Assembly: GCA_902551155.1 (NCBI GenBank)
Contig: CACDBG010000005.1
Location: 1 to 50,034 of the forward strand
Length of the DNA: 50,034 nucleotides
DNA from: an uncultured Verrucomicrobiota bacterium
GTDB lineage: Bacteria; Verrucomicrobiota; Verrucomicrobiia; Limisphaerales; UBA1100
Direction: 5' to 3'
The position numbers were made by a program, and so were the translations under genes. Of the stretch, positions 35,590 through 44,112 are shown one piece after another; the stretch's first letter is position 1; the number at the start of each line of letters is the position of its first letter. The notes beneath the pieces are model-generated. The model was not told where the DNA came from. It saw nothing but the letters and a program-made list of their open reading frames with translations, and did no database searches.

Positions 35590-36401
35590 TTCAAAATCTT
35601 CTTTAACCCCTCGAGATTTTCCTTCAGCGCAATCTCGGCATCGGTGTCATTGCGGTGATCAAGAATGCCGATGGGGCCGCTATAGCCAGATTTGCGGATG
35701 GTGGCGATCATCGCCGCCTCGTGTTGGCCGCGGCCAAGCTGCAGAATCTTCGGCTCCGCCCCATCGTTCATCCCGTTAAGGTTAAGGCAAAGGAGGTACG
35801 GCTTCATTTGGCGCAGTGACTTTTCCCAGTCGACAATATAGCCGTGGCCGTGGTGTAGATTGTAGACAATGCCAACGTGTTTGGCGTTGTGATGCTTGCG
35901 CAAATATTGGCACACCGCCACCAGATTAGCCGGTTCCCCACCCCACCCTCCATGGTTGTAGAGCCCGAGTTTGCAGCCCAGTTCCTGAGTTCGCTGAACC
36001 AAGGGCAACATTGTTTGCGCCGCAGTCGCCACCTGGGCCTCCTGACTATTGGCTTGGGGGCTACGTAGGGTACGCCAAATCTGCGGATGGATTTTATGTT
36101 TTCCGAACAATCGGAATGCCTCCTCATGCCCTTTCCAAAAGGCAAAAAATTCCAGACCGTGTTTTTTGTACTGTAGAATTTCCTCTTCAAACTCTTTCAC
36201 GTGCTGCGCGCGCCAATCGTAGGCCACGCGCTTAAGCCCGAGCCGTTTGAGCATCACCGCGCGCTCAACCGGCCCGCGTTGCTTAGCGTCAAAGGGCACA
36301 ATGCACCAAGCAACAAGTTTATCCTTGGCAAAGTTATCGGCGGACACAACCGGTAATACCAACGAGCCCAACAAGATTAAAAATAAAAGAACGTTTTTCA
36401 C
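35586..36401 (-). CDS. Secreted sugar-isomerase-like TIM-barrel protein (AP-endonuclease 2 family)
   Basis: 271 residues, signal peptide ~1-21 (LLFLILLGSLVLPVVSAD). The sequence follows xylose-isomerase-like TIM barrels: KLGLYNHGGWGGEPANLV, HVGIVYNLHHGHGYIVDW, LLCLNLNGMND and IGILDHRNDTDAE provide the usual His/Glu/Asp metal-ligand positions near strand ends. Exported versions are common in this phylum, and their reactions are mostly unknown. Translationally coupled to the sulfatase (ATGA overlap) and 5 bp after the gingipain-like gene. Confidence 0.8.
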   Translation of the reverse strand: MKNVLLFLILLGSLVLPVVSADNFAKDKLVAWCIVPFDAKQRGPVERAVMLKRLGLKRVAYDWRAQHVKEFEEEILQYKKHGLEFFAFWKGHEEAFRLFGKHKIHPQIWRTLRSPQANSQEAQVATAAQTMLPLVQRTQELGCKLGLYNHGGWGGEPANLVAVCQYLRKHHNAKHVGIVYNLHHGHGYIVDWEKSLRQMKPYLLCLNLNGMNDGAEPKILQLGRGQHEAAMIATIRKSGYSGPIGILDHRNDTDAEIALKENLEGLKKILK

Positions 36402-36406
36402 GACGA

Positions 36407-37690
36407 CTATCGCTTAACTTGGATCGGCACCAATGCCGGATCACCAATTTGCATATAAAGAAACTGGTTCATTTTACGGCTTTGAGTGGAGCGTGCAGGT
36501 GTTTGCTTGGTATACCATTGAGGAGTAAAGCCGTCCTGCCCCTCAATGAAGGCATTAATAAGGCGCTGATAGGATTCTCCCAGCGAACGGTTTGCCAAAT
36601 AGGACTCAAGCATCGGGTAAACATGAGGAAAGCCCATGTTGAGGCGCATATGACAAAAGACCGACACCGCACCAAGATCAACCATGGTCAGTGAAAAACG
36701 CTTAAGCTTGGGATCCAAACTGCCGGCCACCGGGCCGGCCATAGCGCAATCGGTTGCCGTACCCACACCGGAATAGCAACTACCACTGAGGATGATCTGA
36801 TTGGAAAAATTGACAGGTTTTAAGGCATCCACCTTCATGCCAACAATACGCCCCGGAACACCGTGGCCAAAGAACATGGTCAGTGAACTCTTCTCCAGTT
36901 TCTTTCGAGCCTCCTGCGGTAATTTTGCCACCGGACTACGGCGACTGCCCTGCAAAACCCAATGGTCATTACCGGAAACAGCGGGAAAGCCCACGCGGTT
37001 TTCAAGGCCGGGTATGGAATTGATGGTAAGATTAGCTGAAGTGTAACCGACTTGTTTAAGCGACCCTTTTAATACCTCAATCTTCTGAAAAGATTTGTAG
37101 CCCGGATCAAAAATTTGGGAGATACCGAAAAAGTTTTTAGACTGCTTAGTCGCATCATAAGTGATGGATCTTTCAATTAGGTTACTCAAGCCTTTGGTAT
37201 CGGAGGCAACCAGTAATCCCGGATATACATCTAGATAGGGATCTTCATCCAACCGGGTAAATACATCCCAGAGTGCAAGGAGGGTGTTTTCACGGTAGCT
37301 TTGAAGTTGAGGCACCACGGCCACATAACGCGGCTTGAGTTTTATCAGCTGCAAGCGCAGCCGCTCACGCGCCTGAGTATCCTTGCTGAGATTTTTCAGG
37401 TTATCCAGCTTAAGCAGTTTACCTTCATGATGGTTCAGAAGTTTATCGACCGCCTTGATACCGACCTGATCCTGCACGTCAGTAAGCACCACATAGGCCT
37501 TACCCAGAGGTTGATGTTCTTTTGTGTCCTGCACCCAACAGCTCATGCGACGAGCCTGTAAGGTGGGCGTTTGCCCCGGCTTCACACGGGGGATCTGGTC
37601 AGGGGTTGGAATCACCAGCGTTGCGGATTTTGTTGGTGCTGCAAAAAGGTTTAAAAAAAGCGTACAGATAAACAAACGACCTAGATGCAT
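36407..37690 (-). CDS. Caspase-fold (C25/gingipain-like) secreted protein
   Basis: 427 residues from the ATG at 37690, which places the signal peptide at the N-terminus (MHLGRLFICTLFLNLFAAP); the frame extends to 37765. A probable His-Cys dyad appears as LTMFFGHGVPG and IILSGSCYSGVG, the clan CD arrangement, and the C-terminal MQIGDPALVPI matches the GDP block of peptidase C25 proteins. No C-terminal sorting domain is seen. Substrate unknown; could also be a non-proteolytic caspase-fold homologue. It sits between HspQ and the TIM-barrel/sulfatase pair. Confidence 0.68.
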   Translation of the reverse strand: MHLGRLFICTLFLNLFAAPTKSATLVIPTPDQIPRVKPGQTPTLQARRMSCWVQDTKEHQPLGKAYVVLTDVQDQVGIKAVDKLLNHHEGKLLKLDNLKNLSKDTQARERLRLQLIKLKPRYVAVVPQLQSYRENTLLALWDVFTRLDEDPYLDVYPGLLVASDTKGLSNLIERSITYDATKQSKNFFGISQIFDPGYKSFQKIEVLKGSLKQVGYTSANLTINSIPGLENRVGFPAVSGNDHWVLQGSRRSPVAKLPQEARKKLEKSSLTMFFGHGVPGRIVGMKVDALKPVNFSNQIILSGSCYSGVGTATDCAMAGPVAGSLDPKLKRFSLTMVDLGAVSVFCHMRLNMGFPHVYPMLESYLANRSLGESYQRLINAFIEGQDGFTPQWYTKQTPARSTQSRKMNQFLYMQIGDPALVPIQVKR

Positions 37691-37746
37691 GGGTCTATGC
37701 TGCCAGAAAGAAAGCCACTGGCGAGGGTAAAAAATAATAACTGTTT

Positions 37747-38097
37747 CTAATTTATTTCCGGCCACGGCACTTCATTACGCTGATATCGTCCATCTTTAAT
37801 ACCGGTAAAAAACTGGCTAAGAAGTGGATGAACCACCTTTTCTCCGCTTTCATCAAGTTCTAGGCTACTTTGAGCAGGATAGGTGATGGACCCCGATTTA
37901 TGAACGAGCACATGATACCATGGTTGATTCTTGTCAGGTTGGGTTTTATTGGATTGATACCAATTTTCATTAGCCATACACATAAAATCACAGGCAACCA
38001 CCACTCCACGGTAGTGATAACGCACATGGTGAACAACGTCTCCAGGGATAAAGGTCGGTTTCTTATAACCGGACAATTCATCTCGCAGCATGATCAT
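37747..38097 (-). CDS. hspQ: HspQ/YccV-like protein (hemimethylated-DNA-binding family)
   Basis: 116 residues. The conserved pattern FIPGDVVHHVRYHYRGVVVA, ENWYQSNKTQPDKNQPWYHV and LVHKSG matches the HspQ family almost throughout. E. coli HspQ binds hemimethylated oriC DNA and acts as a specificity enhancer of Lon. Cytoplasmic, no signal. It lies 30 bp after the PqiA-like gene and 56 bp before the caspase-fold gene, probably in one transcript. Confidence 0.88.
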   Translation of the reverse strand: MIMLRDELSGYKKPTFIPGDVVHHVRYHYRGVVVACDFMCMANENWYQSNKTQPDKNQPWYHVLVHKSGSITYPAQSSLELDESGEKVVHPLLSQFFTGIKDGRYQRNEVPWPEIN

Positions 38098-38127
38098 AAG
38101 GATCCGGTCTTTAGTATTAATGATTAA

Positions 38128-38964
38128 TTAGTTGGCTTCTGTGCTCTTACTTTTGTCACGCACGTGACGGGTTAAAAGCATCGAAGCGATCATGCTCAGG
38201 ATAATGGCACCACCGAAAACATACATGCCATTTAGAACCGTAACATTCACCTTAATTTCAGCCAAAGAGGAGGTGTTGAACACAGTGGTGTTGATCTTTA
38301 GAAAAGTAACCATGAAGGCCACCACGAACACATCACCCATTGACCACTGTCCCCAGTTCTTAAGCCAGTCCAAAACCCGGGTTTTATCCCGCTCACCCGG
38401 AACCATAACCAACCCCAAAGCAATATATTTGGAGATCGGGAAAAATATGGTGAAGAGCAAAATACAAATTGCCAGGAAAACATCAGGGTCGGATGTTTCG
38501 GTGCCCAGAAAAAGATCCTTGATGGTTTCAAGAAGTTTGATTTCCTGAACCTCCGGAGGTGGGCTGGGTATTTCGATATTCAAACTGGGCATCATGGATT
38601 CTATCAAAGGCTGGCCACGGGCCTTTACTTCCTTATTTACCGTGCGCGAGATTTCACCAACACTGATTTGATTAGCAGCAGCGGCAGCCAATCCGCCTTC
38701 GCTTGAGGCCTGCCTTTTAAGGTCCCATACATAATCACGAATAAGTCCGCTAATTTCATCACTGGCCCGCTCCAAGGGAATCTCACTGGCCGCCTTTTCC
38801 TTGAGCATTTCATTGATTCCCTCGTTATTGACAATGACATGCCCTTCCACGCGCGCTACATTCATGGTGAGACTAGCCACATAAAGGATAATCGAAAGCG
38901 GCAAAAGCAAGTAGGCGAGTTGTAAACCGGTGTCACGTTTTTTTGGTGAATCAACCATGGTCAT
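38128..38964 (-). CDS. PqiA-domain inner-membrane protein with long periplasmic loop
   Basis: 278 residues from the ATG at 38964, which overlaps the LRR gene's stop as ATGA. One helix near the N-terminus (AYLLLPLSIILYVASLTM), a ~110-residue polar loop, then three helices including VFLAICILLFTIFFPISKYI and the PqiA signature QWSMGDVFVVAFMVTFLK. E. coli PqiA belongs to the PqiABC lipid-trafficking system. This version has a single domain and lacks the CxxC zinc ribbons, and no PqiB/MCE partner is nearby. The loop may replace a partner; that is speculation. Confidence 0.78.
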   Translation of the reverse strand: MTMVDSPKKRDTGLQLAYLLLPLSIILYVASLTMNVARVEGHVIVNNEGINEMLKEKAASEIPLERASDEISGLIRDYVWDLKRQASSEGGLAAAAANQISVGEISRTVNKEVKARGQPLIESMMPSLNIEIPSPPPEVQEIKLLETIKDLFLGTETSDPDVFLAICILLFTIFFPISKYIALGLVMVPGERDKTRVLDWLKNWGQWSMGDVFVVAFMVTFLKINTTVFNTSSLAEIKVNVTVLNGMYVFGGAIILSMIASMLLTRHVRDKSKSTEAN

Positions 38965-40019
38965 TTGTCTTTTGGGTTGGTTGATCTTCGGCGCATGGGG
39001 ATGGTGCTGAATACCCCCGCCTTGATCCGGCAATTGGGCAGAGCTTTGATGAGTAGTGTAGATTGCTCATTAGGAATATTATTACCCTGTCCTCGCAATT
39101 CTTTAAGTGCCGTAAGTTTTGTCAAAGATGCCAACTCGGTGACACGATTATTTTCTATGTACAGTAACTCCAAAACCTCCATATCTGCCAAAGGCCCGAC
39201 ACTGGAGATGCGATTATCATTCAACTCAAGCCAGTTCATCTGCTTCATGGATGAAAGGGCATTAATATCATCTACCTGGTTACCTCGTAACGATAAAGAC
39301 CTTAAGTGCTTTAACCCAATTAACGGGGCAAGCTGCCCACCGGTAAGCCGGTTACTTTCAAGATAGAGATGGCGAATGCGGTTCAAACCTGAGAGAGCCT
39401 TAATAGACTTAATTCGGTTAAAACCCAGTGCCAACCAGTTGAGGTTATTCGTACCACTGATGGCTTCAATTTCCTCAATCTGGTTGCCTTCTAAATCCAG
39501 TGAAATCAGGCGGGTTAATTTTACAAGAGGACCAATGTCTCTTATGGCATTTTTCTTGAGGTGCAACACTCTCATTTGATGGAGTTTAGATAAAGCTGAA
39601 ATATCGCTGATCCGATTCTCACTAGCCTCCAGTACTTCAAGGGCCAAAAGACCCTGTAACGGAGACAAATCCACCACCTTATTGCCGTGGATGTTGAGGC
39701 GCTTCAAACCAATCAGGGCTTGCACTGGATCTATCTTCTCAATTTCCTGACCAAAAAGATCCAAACGTTCTACTTTGGCCAAATGCACCTGAGTTAACTC
39801 ATCATCCCTAATCTTCAATTCCTGACAGATCGCCTGACGAATACGTTGATGATCGGTATTATTAGAATCAAAATCCTGTAGCGTGAAATTGGAAGCAGTA
39901 ATCTCAAGAACCTCCATGACTTCAGGCTTCGGCTGTGAATAGGAGACCACCGGCGGGTCTTCACAGGCCAACCAAAGATTACCACATAAAATGACCACGA
40001 TAAGTCGAATATGTTTCAT
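38961..40019 (-). CDS. Leucine-rich-repeat lipoprotein (SDS22/internalin-like)
   Basis: 352 residues with a lipoprotein signal (VVILCGNLWLAC; lipobox LWLAC). About ten 22-residue repeats of the form LxxLxLxxNxIxDIxxLxxL run from ~85 to 330 (e.g. LISLDLEGNQIEEIEAIS, LRSLSLRGNQVDDINALS). This regular SDS22-like solenoid serves protein binding. A short capping region follows (LPNCRIKAGVF). It is exposed at the envelope; partner unknown. Coupled to the PqiA-like gene downstream and 5 bp after pepP. Confidence 0.88.
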   Translation of the reverse strand: MKHIRLIVVILCGNLWLACEDPPVVSYSQPKPEVMEVLEITASNFTLQDFDSNNTDHQRIRQAICQELKIRDDELTQVHLAKVERLDLFGQEIEKIDPVQALIGLKRLNIHGNKVVDLSPLQGLLALEVLEASENRISDISALSKLHQMRVLHLKKNAIRDIGPLVKLTRLISLDLEGNQIEEIEAISGTNNLNWLALGFNRIKSIKALSGLNRIRHLYLESNRLTGGQLAPLIGLKHLRSLSLRGNQVDDINALSSMKQMNWLELNDNRISSVGPLADMEVLELLYIENNRVTELASLTKLTALKELRGQGNNIPNEQSTLLIKALPNCRIKAGVFSTIPMRRRSTNPKDK

Positions 40020-40024
40020 CTCAC

Positions 40025-41311
40025 CTATCGACCCATTATTGACTCAATCTCATCTGTTTCAATAGGTATTTTCTCCATCAAATTTATCGGACCCTCTTCG
40101 GTGACTACGATATCATCTTCCAACCTCACCCCGAACCCTTCGTCTGGTAGATAAATACCCGGTTCCACGGTAAGCACGGTGCCCGAAGCAAAGGGTTTAT
40201 TATTATCTCCAACATCATGAACATCCAAACCTAATGGATGCCCAAGGCCATGCATAAAATATTTCCGGCAAGCCGGGTTGTCCGGATCCTGTTTTTTAAT
40301 CTGACTCTTCTTTAACAATCCCAGCTCGAGCAACTCCTCGTTCATGTGATCCTGCGCTTCTTTAGTCCAGTCTTTGTGCAGTTTACCAACAGTGGCCCCA
40401 TCAATGCTTGCTCTTAAAACCCTCAATACGGCGTTATAAACTTTCTTTTGTCGGCGTGAAAACTTGCCACTCACGGGAATTGTCCGTGTCAGATCAGCAT
40501 TATAGTTGGCATAACTAGAAGCCACATCCATAAGCAGCAATTGCCCCTTCTTACACTCCTGATCATTCTGCAAATAATGCAGGACACAGTTGTTTTTTCC
40601 GGTAGCAATGATCGGTGTATAGGCAAACTTACCACGACGCTTAATAAATTCTCTGGCCAGTTCCGCTTCCACTTCGTACTCAATCACTCCCGGCTTCACA
40701 AATCGCAACGTTCGCCTAAACCCTTTGGCAGTGATGTCTACTGCTTGTTTAAGCAGTTCAATTTCCAGATCGGTTTTCACGACACGCAACTCATGCAGTA
40801 GCGGGGCTAGTCGTCGGTACTGGTGAAGCGGAAAATCTGACTGACATTGACTAATGAACCGCATATCACGGGTCTGCACTTCCACATTGGCCCGCTTATA
40901 TTCATTGCTATTTAAATACGCACTCTCTGCCTCGCACATCAACGAACGGAACAACACCGGAAATTCCGAAAGCCACTTCACATTCTTAACCCCTGAAATC
41001 TTTCGTGCATCAGCCTTGGTATGCTTATACCCCTCCCAGATTTGAAGCTGCTCATTGGGTTGGCGCACAAACAAAATCTCACGATGTTTTTCATCAGCAG
41101 CATCGGGAAACAGGACTAGAATACTCTCCTCCTGTTCAATACCCGTCAAAAAAAACAGGTCCGCGTTAGGTTGCATGGGGAGAGTCCCATCGGCGTTGGT
41201 CGGAAGGACATCGTTGGCATTGATCACTGCCAAAGCCTTGGGAGCCATCAATTCAGCGATGCGTTTTCGGTTTTGGGCGAAGAGCTTTGATTTAATCGGC
41301 TTGTGTCGCAT
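40025..41311 (-). CDS. pepP: Xaa-Pro aminopeptidase
   Basis: 428 residues. The N-terminal AMP_N domain has NADLFFLTGIEQEESILVLF. The C-terminal pita-bread domain has all metal ligands: DVASSYANYNADLTRTI (two Asp), FMHGLGHPLGLDVHDVG (His), VLTVEPGIYLPDE (Glu) and GVRLEDDIVV (Glu). It removes N-terminal residues preceding proline, with two Mn ions, in the cytoplasm. First gene of a seven-gene same-strand run that includes the LRR lipoprotein and the PqiA-like protein. Confidence 0.94.
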   Translation of the reverse strand: MRHKPIKSKLFAQNRKRIAELMAPKALAVINANDVLPTNADGTLPMQPNADLFFLTGIEQEESILVLFPDAADEKHREILFVRQPNEQLQIWEGYKHTKADARKISGVKNVKWLSEFPVLFRSLMCEAESAYLNSNEYKRANVEVQTRDMRFISQCQSDFPLHQYRRLAPLLHELRVVKTDLEIELLKQAVDITAKGFRRTLRFVKPGVIEYEVEAELAREFIKRRGKFAYTPIIATGKNNCVLHYLQNDQECKKGQLLLMDVASSYANYNADLTRTIPVSGKFSRRQKKVYNAVLRVLRASIDGATVGKLHKDWTKEAQDHMNEELLELGLLKKSQIKKQDPDNPACRKYFMHGLGHPLGLDVHDVGDNNKPFASGTVLTVEPGIYLPDEGFGVRLEDDIVVTEEGPINLMEKIPIETDEIESIMGR

Positions 41312-41365
41312 AAAAAATTGAGTCGCAAGAGGTTGCGCGAAAGAACACGCGGCGGCAACGGTTTT

Positions 41366-42352
41366 TCAATCAGATCCAAATGCCTCAAGATATTGACCGA
41401 TTATTTCTTCAAGAGGCGGCGGCTTGGGAAGACCCAGCGATACCGAACGAGAGGCATCCACTTCGGTAGGCCAAGTATCCACAATTCCCTGAATCCGCTC
41501 ATCAAAAGCATCCTCAATTGGCCCCAGGGCTAAACCATGTTCTGAGGCTATTTCAGTTAGAACCAACTCAGCCTTTTCAGGCGTCACTTGATGCGCTGGC
41601 AAACAGAACCCCCGGTCATCACCCAGCTTACCCTCAGGTAACTCATGCAGGAAAATGAAAGATTCAACTACTGTATTAAAACCGGTCATTGGATGGGGTT
41701 GGCTCCGGCGCACGGGAAGTCTGCAAACCTCTCCTTTGAGCGGTTCCCTGAACATACCACTTGCCCAGCTGGAAGCCGCCGCATTGGGTTTACCGGGACG
41801 AATAATCACCGTTGGTAGCCGCGCTGTTCGTCCATCAAAATGGCCCTTACGGACATGATCATTCAATAGTAGTTCACACATCGCCTTGGTCATCCCGTAG
41901 GTGGTCCGGGGAGTATGCTTAGTGTGATCACCAACAGATGCAGGCATATCCTCTCCTCCAAAACTTGCGATGCTGCCAGCAAAAATAACCCGTGGCCGCC
42001 CAACCGCCTGCCGCGCCACATCAAAAATATTTTGACCCCCGTTGAGATTAACCTTTAACGCATCATCATATTGTTCTTCACATTCTCCACTTACCATCGA
42101 GGCCAGATGAAATATAGAGAAACTTTCCGAAGCCTGAACGGCTTCGCTAATCACTGCAGAATCACTTATATCCCCTTCAAGCTGGCGCACGCGTGGATCC
42201 TCCGGCTGCTTTTTAAAACACCTATCCAGCAAAACTAGTTCTTCAATCGGCTCTGGTTCACCAGAGCCCCCGGTCAATTCACCGCGAGCCAATAAAGCTT
42301 CTGCCAGTTGCGACCCGAGAAATCCACCACCCCCTGTAACAACAACCTTCAT
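41366..42352 (-). CDS. denD: NAD-dependent epimerase/dehydratase family, D-erythronate dehydrogenase-like
   Basis: 328 residues. Extended-SDR cofactor motif VVTGGGGFLGSQLA, active-site YGMTK (~154-158), and the DenD-specific blocks SIASFGG, RLPTVIIRPGKPNAAASSWASG and LPVRRSQPHPMTG. DenD oxidises D-erythronate at C2 to 2-oxo-tetronate. It overlaps the upstream 3-hydroxyisobutyrate-dehydrogenase-like gene by four bases (ATGA), which fits tetronate catabolism. The kinase and decarboxylase of the known pathway (OtnK, OtnC) are not in the window. Confidence 0.82.
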   Translation of the reverse strand: MKVVVTGGGGFLGSQLAEALLARGELTGGSGEPEPIEELVLLDRCFKKQPEDPRVRQLEGDISDSAVISEAVQASESFSIFHLASMVSGECEEQYDDALKVNLNGGQNIFDVARQAVGRPRVIFAGSIASFGGEDMPASVGDHTKHTPRTTYGMTKAMCELLLNDHVRKGHFDGRTARLPTVIIRPGKPNAAASSWASGMFREPLKGEVCRLPVRRSQPHPMTGFNTVVESFIFLHELPEGKLGDDRGFCLPAHQVTPEKAELVLTEIASEHGLALGPIEDAFDERIQGIVDTWPTEVDASRSVSLGLPKPPPLEEIIGQYLEAFGSD

Positions 42353-43242
42353 CGGCCCTGGAGGTCATTAATCTGTTCCAGATGAATCAGTAAACCGCTG
42401 TGATCCATCTCTCCTTTCCCACTCTTCACCATTGCCTCGAATAGATTGTGGAGAAGCTGGGTGATGGGGAGGTCAAGCCCCAACCGCTCTGCGGCAGTAA
42501 GCGCGTTCCTTAAATCCTTGAGTTGAAATTTTGAAGGCCCGCCCGGATCGAAATTCCGATCCACCATACGCTTACCATGCTCGGTGAGGATTCGACTGGA
42601 AGCAAACCCTCCCTGTAATGCTTCACGCACCTGCGAACGATCCGCTCCACCACCCCCCGCCAAGATAAACGCTTCACTGACCGCACCAATGGTGATCGCT
42701 ACGATCACCTGATTGGCAAGCTTGGCAAGCTGACCACAACCGTTGGGCCCCACGTGCGTGGCGTGACCCATGGCATTAAAAATCGGCATCATTTTCGAAA
42801 AGGTTTCAGGGTCACCCCCGACCATGATGGCCAATTCTCCAGCCGCCGCGCCCTTGGTACCTCCACTGACCGGTGCGTCAAGGTAATGAACACCACCCTG
42901 AACATGACGCTTCGCGTGGTCTATCGCTTCATCAGCTCCAATGGAACTCATGTCAATGTGTGTTACCCCTTCCCTAACACCTCTAGTCATACCTCCTTCA
43001 AACAACACTTCCTCCACAGCTGTCCCATCAGAGAGCATGGTAATTATCACGTCAACCCCCTTCACAGCCTCAGCTGGTGAAACGGCCCGATTGGCCCCTT
43101 CATTCTTTAACCCTTCAGCTTTTTCAATCGAACGATTCCATACGGTCAACTCGAAGCCCCCCCTCAAGAGGCACCGACACATCGGTAACCCCATAAGTCC
43201 GGTTCCTAAAAAGGCGATCGAAGGCTTATCTTTATTAGTCAT
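42349..43242 (-). CDS. 3-hydroxyisobutyrate dehydrogenase family (L-threonate dehydrogenase-like)
   Basis: 297 residues. N-terminal Rossmann motif FLGTGLMGLPMCRCLL, substrate-binding DAPVSGGTKGAAAGELA, and catalytic Lys in GQLAKLANQVIV. The beta-hydroxyacid dehydrogenase family includes LtnD, which oxidises L-threonate or D-erythronate, and tartronate semialdehyde reductase. Next to DenD and a LysR regulator, a four-carbon sugar-acid substrate is most likely. It starts directly after the LysR stop (TGA then ATG). Confidence 0.86.
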   Translation of the reverse strand: MTNKDKPSIAFLGTGLMGLPMCRCLLRGGFELTVWNRSIEKAEGLKNEGANRAVSPAEAVKGVDVIITMLSDGTAVEEVLFEGGMTRGVREGVTHIDMSSIGADEAIDHAKRHVQGGVHYLDAPVSGGTKGAAAGELAIMVGGDPETFSKMMPIFNAMGHATHVGPNGCGQLAKLANQVIVAITIGAVSEAFILAGGGGADRSQVREALQGGFASSRILTEHGKRMVDRNFDPGGPSKFQLKDLRNALTAAERLGLDLPITQLLHNLFEAMVKSGKGEMDHSGLLIHLEQINDLQGR

Positions 43243-44112
43243 TCAAAGGGTCGTCGCATACTCCTTAAGGAGATCCACTATGCGTTGGCCAACTGGTGAA
43301 AGTTGACCTCGCCATAAAACCCCTATAGGCACCCCCGGAAAATCTTCCAATGGCAATACCCGGATGCCTTTAGGGGCTTTTTTACCAGGTAAAGCCAAAC
43401 TTAAACCAATGCCGAATCCACTGGCTGCATAGGTACTAATCAAATCTACTGAATTAAGCTCGATACCTAACGGCCAATCGATTTTTCGAGCAGATAATTC
43501 ACTTTGAAAGGCACGTGTAATCCCTTCATTTTGCGGAAGGCTGATAAGGGTTTGAGCAATCCGGTCTTGACCCAAAATCTCTTCAACGGTCTTGGCTTTT
43601 AATCGTGTAGGTACCATCAAAACCATTGGTAATTCGAGAAGTTTTTCAGACTTAAGTTCCGAGGGAGGTTTTGAACTTAAAACAGTCACTCCAAGATCCA
43701 CCTCGTTTTCCAATAACCACTTTTCAATCTCCGGCTGAATCCCCACCCGTAAAGAGGGATGCAGACTTTGGTACTCTTTGCGCGCAGCACTTAGTATATC
43801 AGGTAGATGATCACGGAAAACCGTTGTTGAAGCAGCAATGCGAATGGTTTGCGCAACCCCTCCACGTATCTTCTGACTAATCGCATCTAGGTTTTCAAAG
43901 AATGGCTGGGTAAAGGCGTAGAGTTCTTTTCCAGCAGGTGTCAATTCAAACGGTCGCCGCTGGAAAAGCGTTATACCCAGATCATTCTCCAGTTGAATTA
44001 CCTGCGCACTTACTGCGGGCTGTTGAATCCCATAAGGCATGTTGCGCACCGCACCAGCGATACCTTTGTGCTTGGCGACGTAATAAAAAAGTTCAAGATG
44101 ATGGATGTTCAT
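43243..44112 (-). CDS. LysR-type regulator
   Basis: 289 residues. HTH at ~15-60 ([24 protein letters not shown]), dimerisation helix, then the effector domain ([20 protein letters not shown], and [20 protein letters not shown]). Unusually for LysR genes it is not divergent but lies inside the operon: its start overlaps the sulfatase stop by four bases, and the dehydrogenase gene begins right after its own stop. It probably senses the sugar acid or a released glycan fragment and controls the whole unit (inference). Confidence 0.9.
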   Translation of the reverse strand: MNIHHLELFYYVAKHKGIAGAVRNMPYGIQQPAVSAQVIQLENDLGITLFQRRPFELTPAGKELYAFTQPFFENLDAISQKIRGGVAQTIRIAASTTVFRDHLPDILSAARKEYQSLHPSLRVGIQPEIEKWLLENEVDLGVTVLSSKPPSELKSEKLLELPMVLMVPTRLKAKTVEEILGQDRIAQTLISLPQNEGITRAFQSELSARKIDWPLGIELNSVDLISTYAASGFGIGLSLALPGKKAPKGIRVLPLEDFPGVPIGVLWRGQLSPVGQRIVDLLKEYATTL

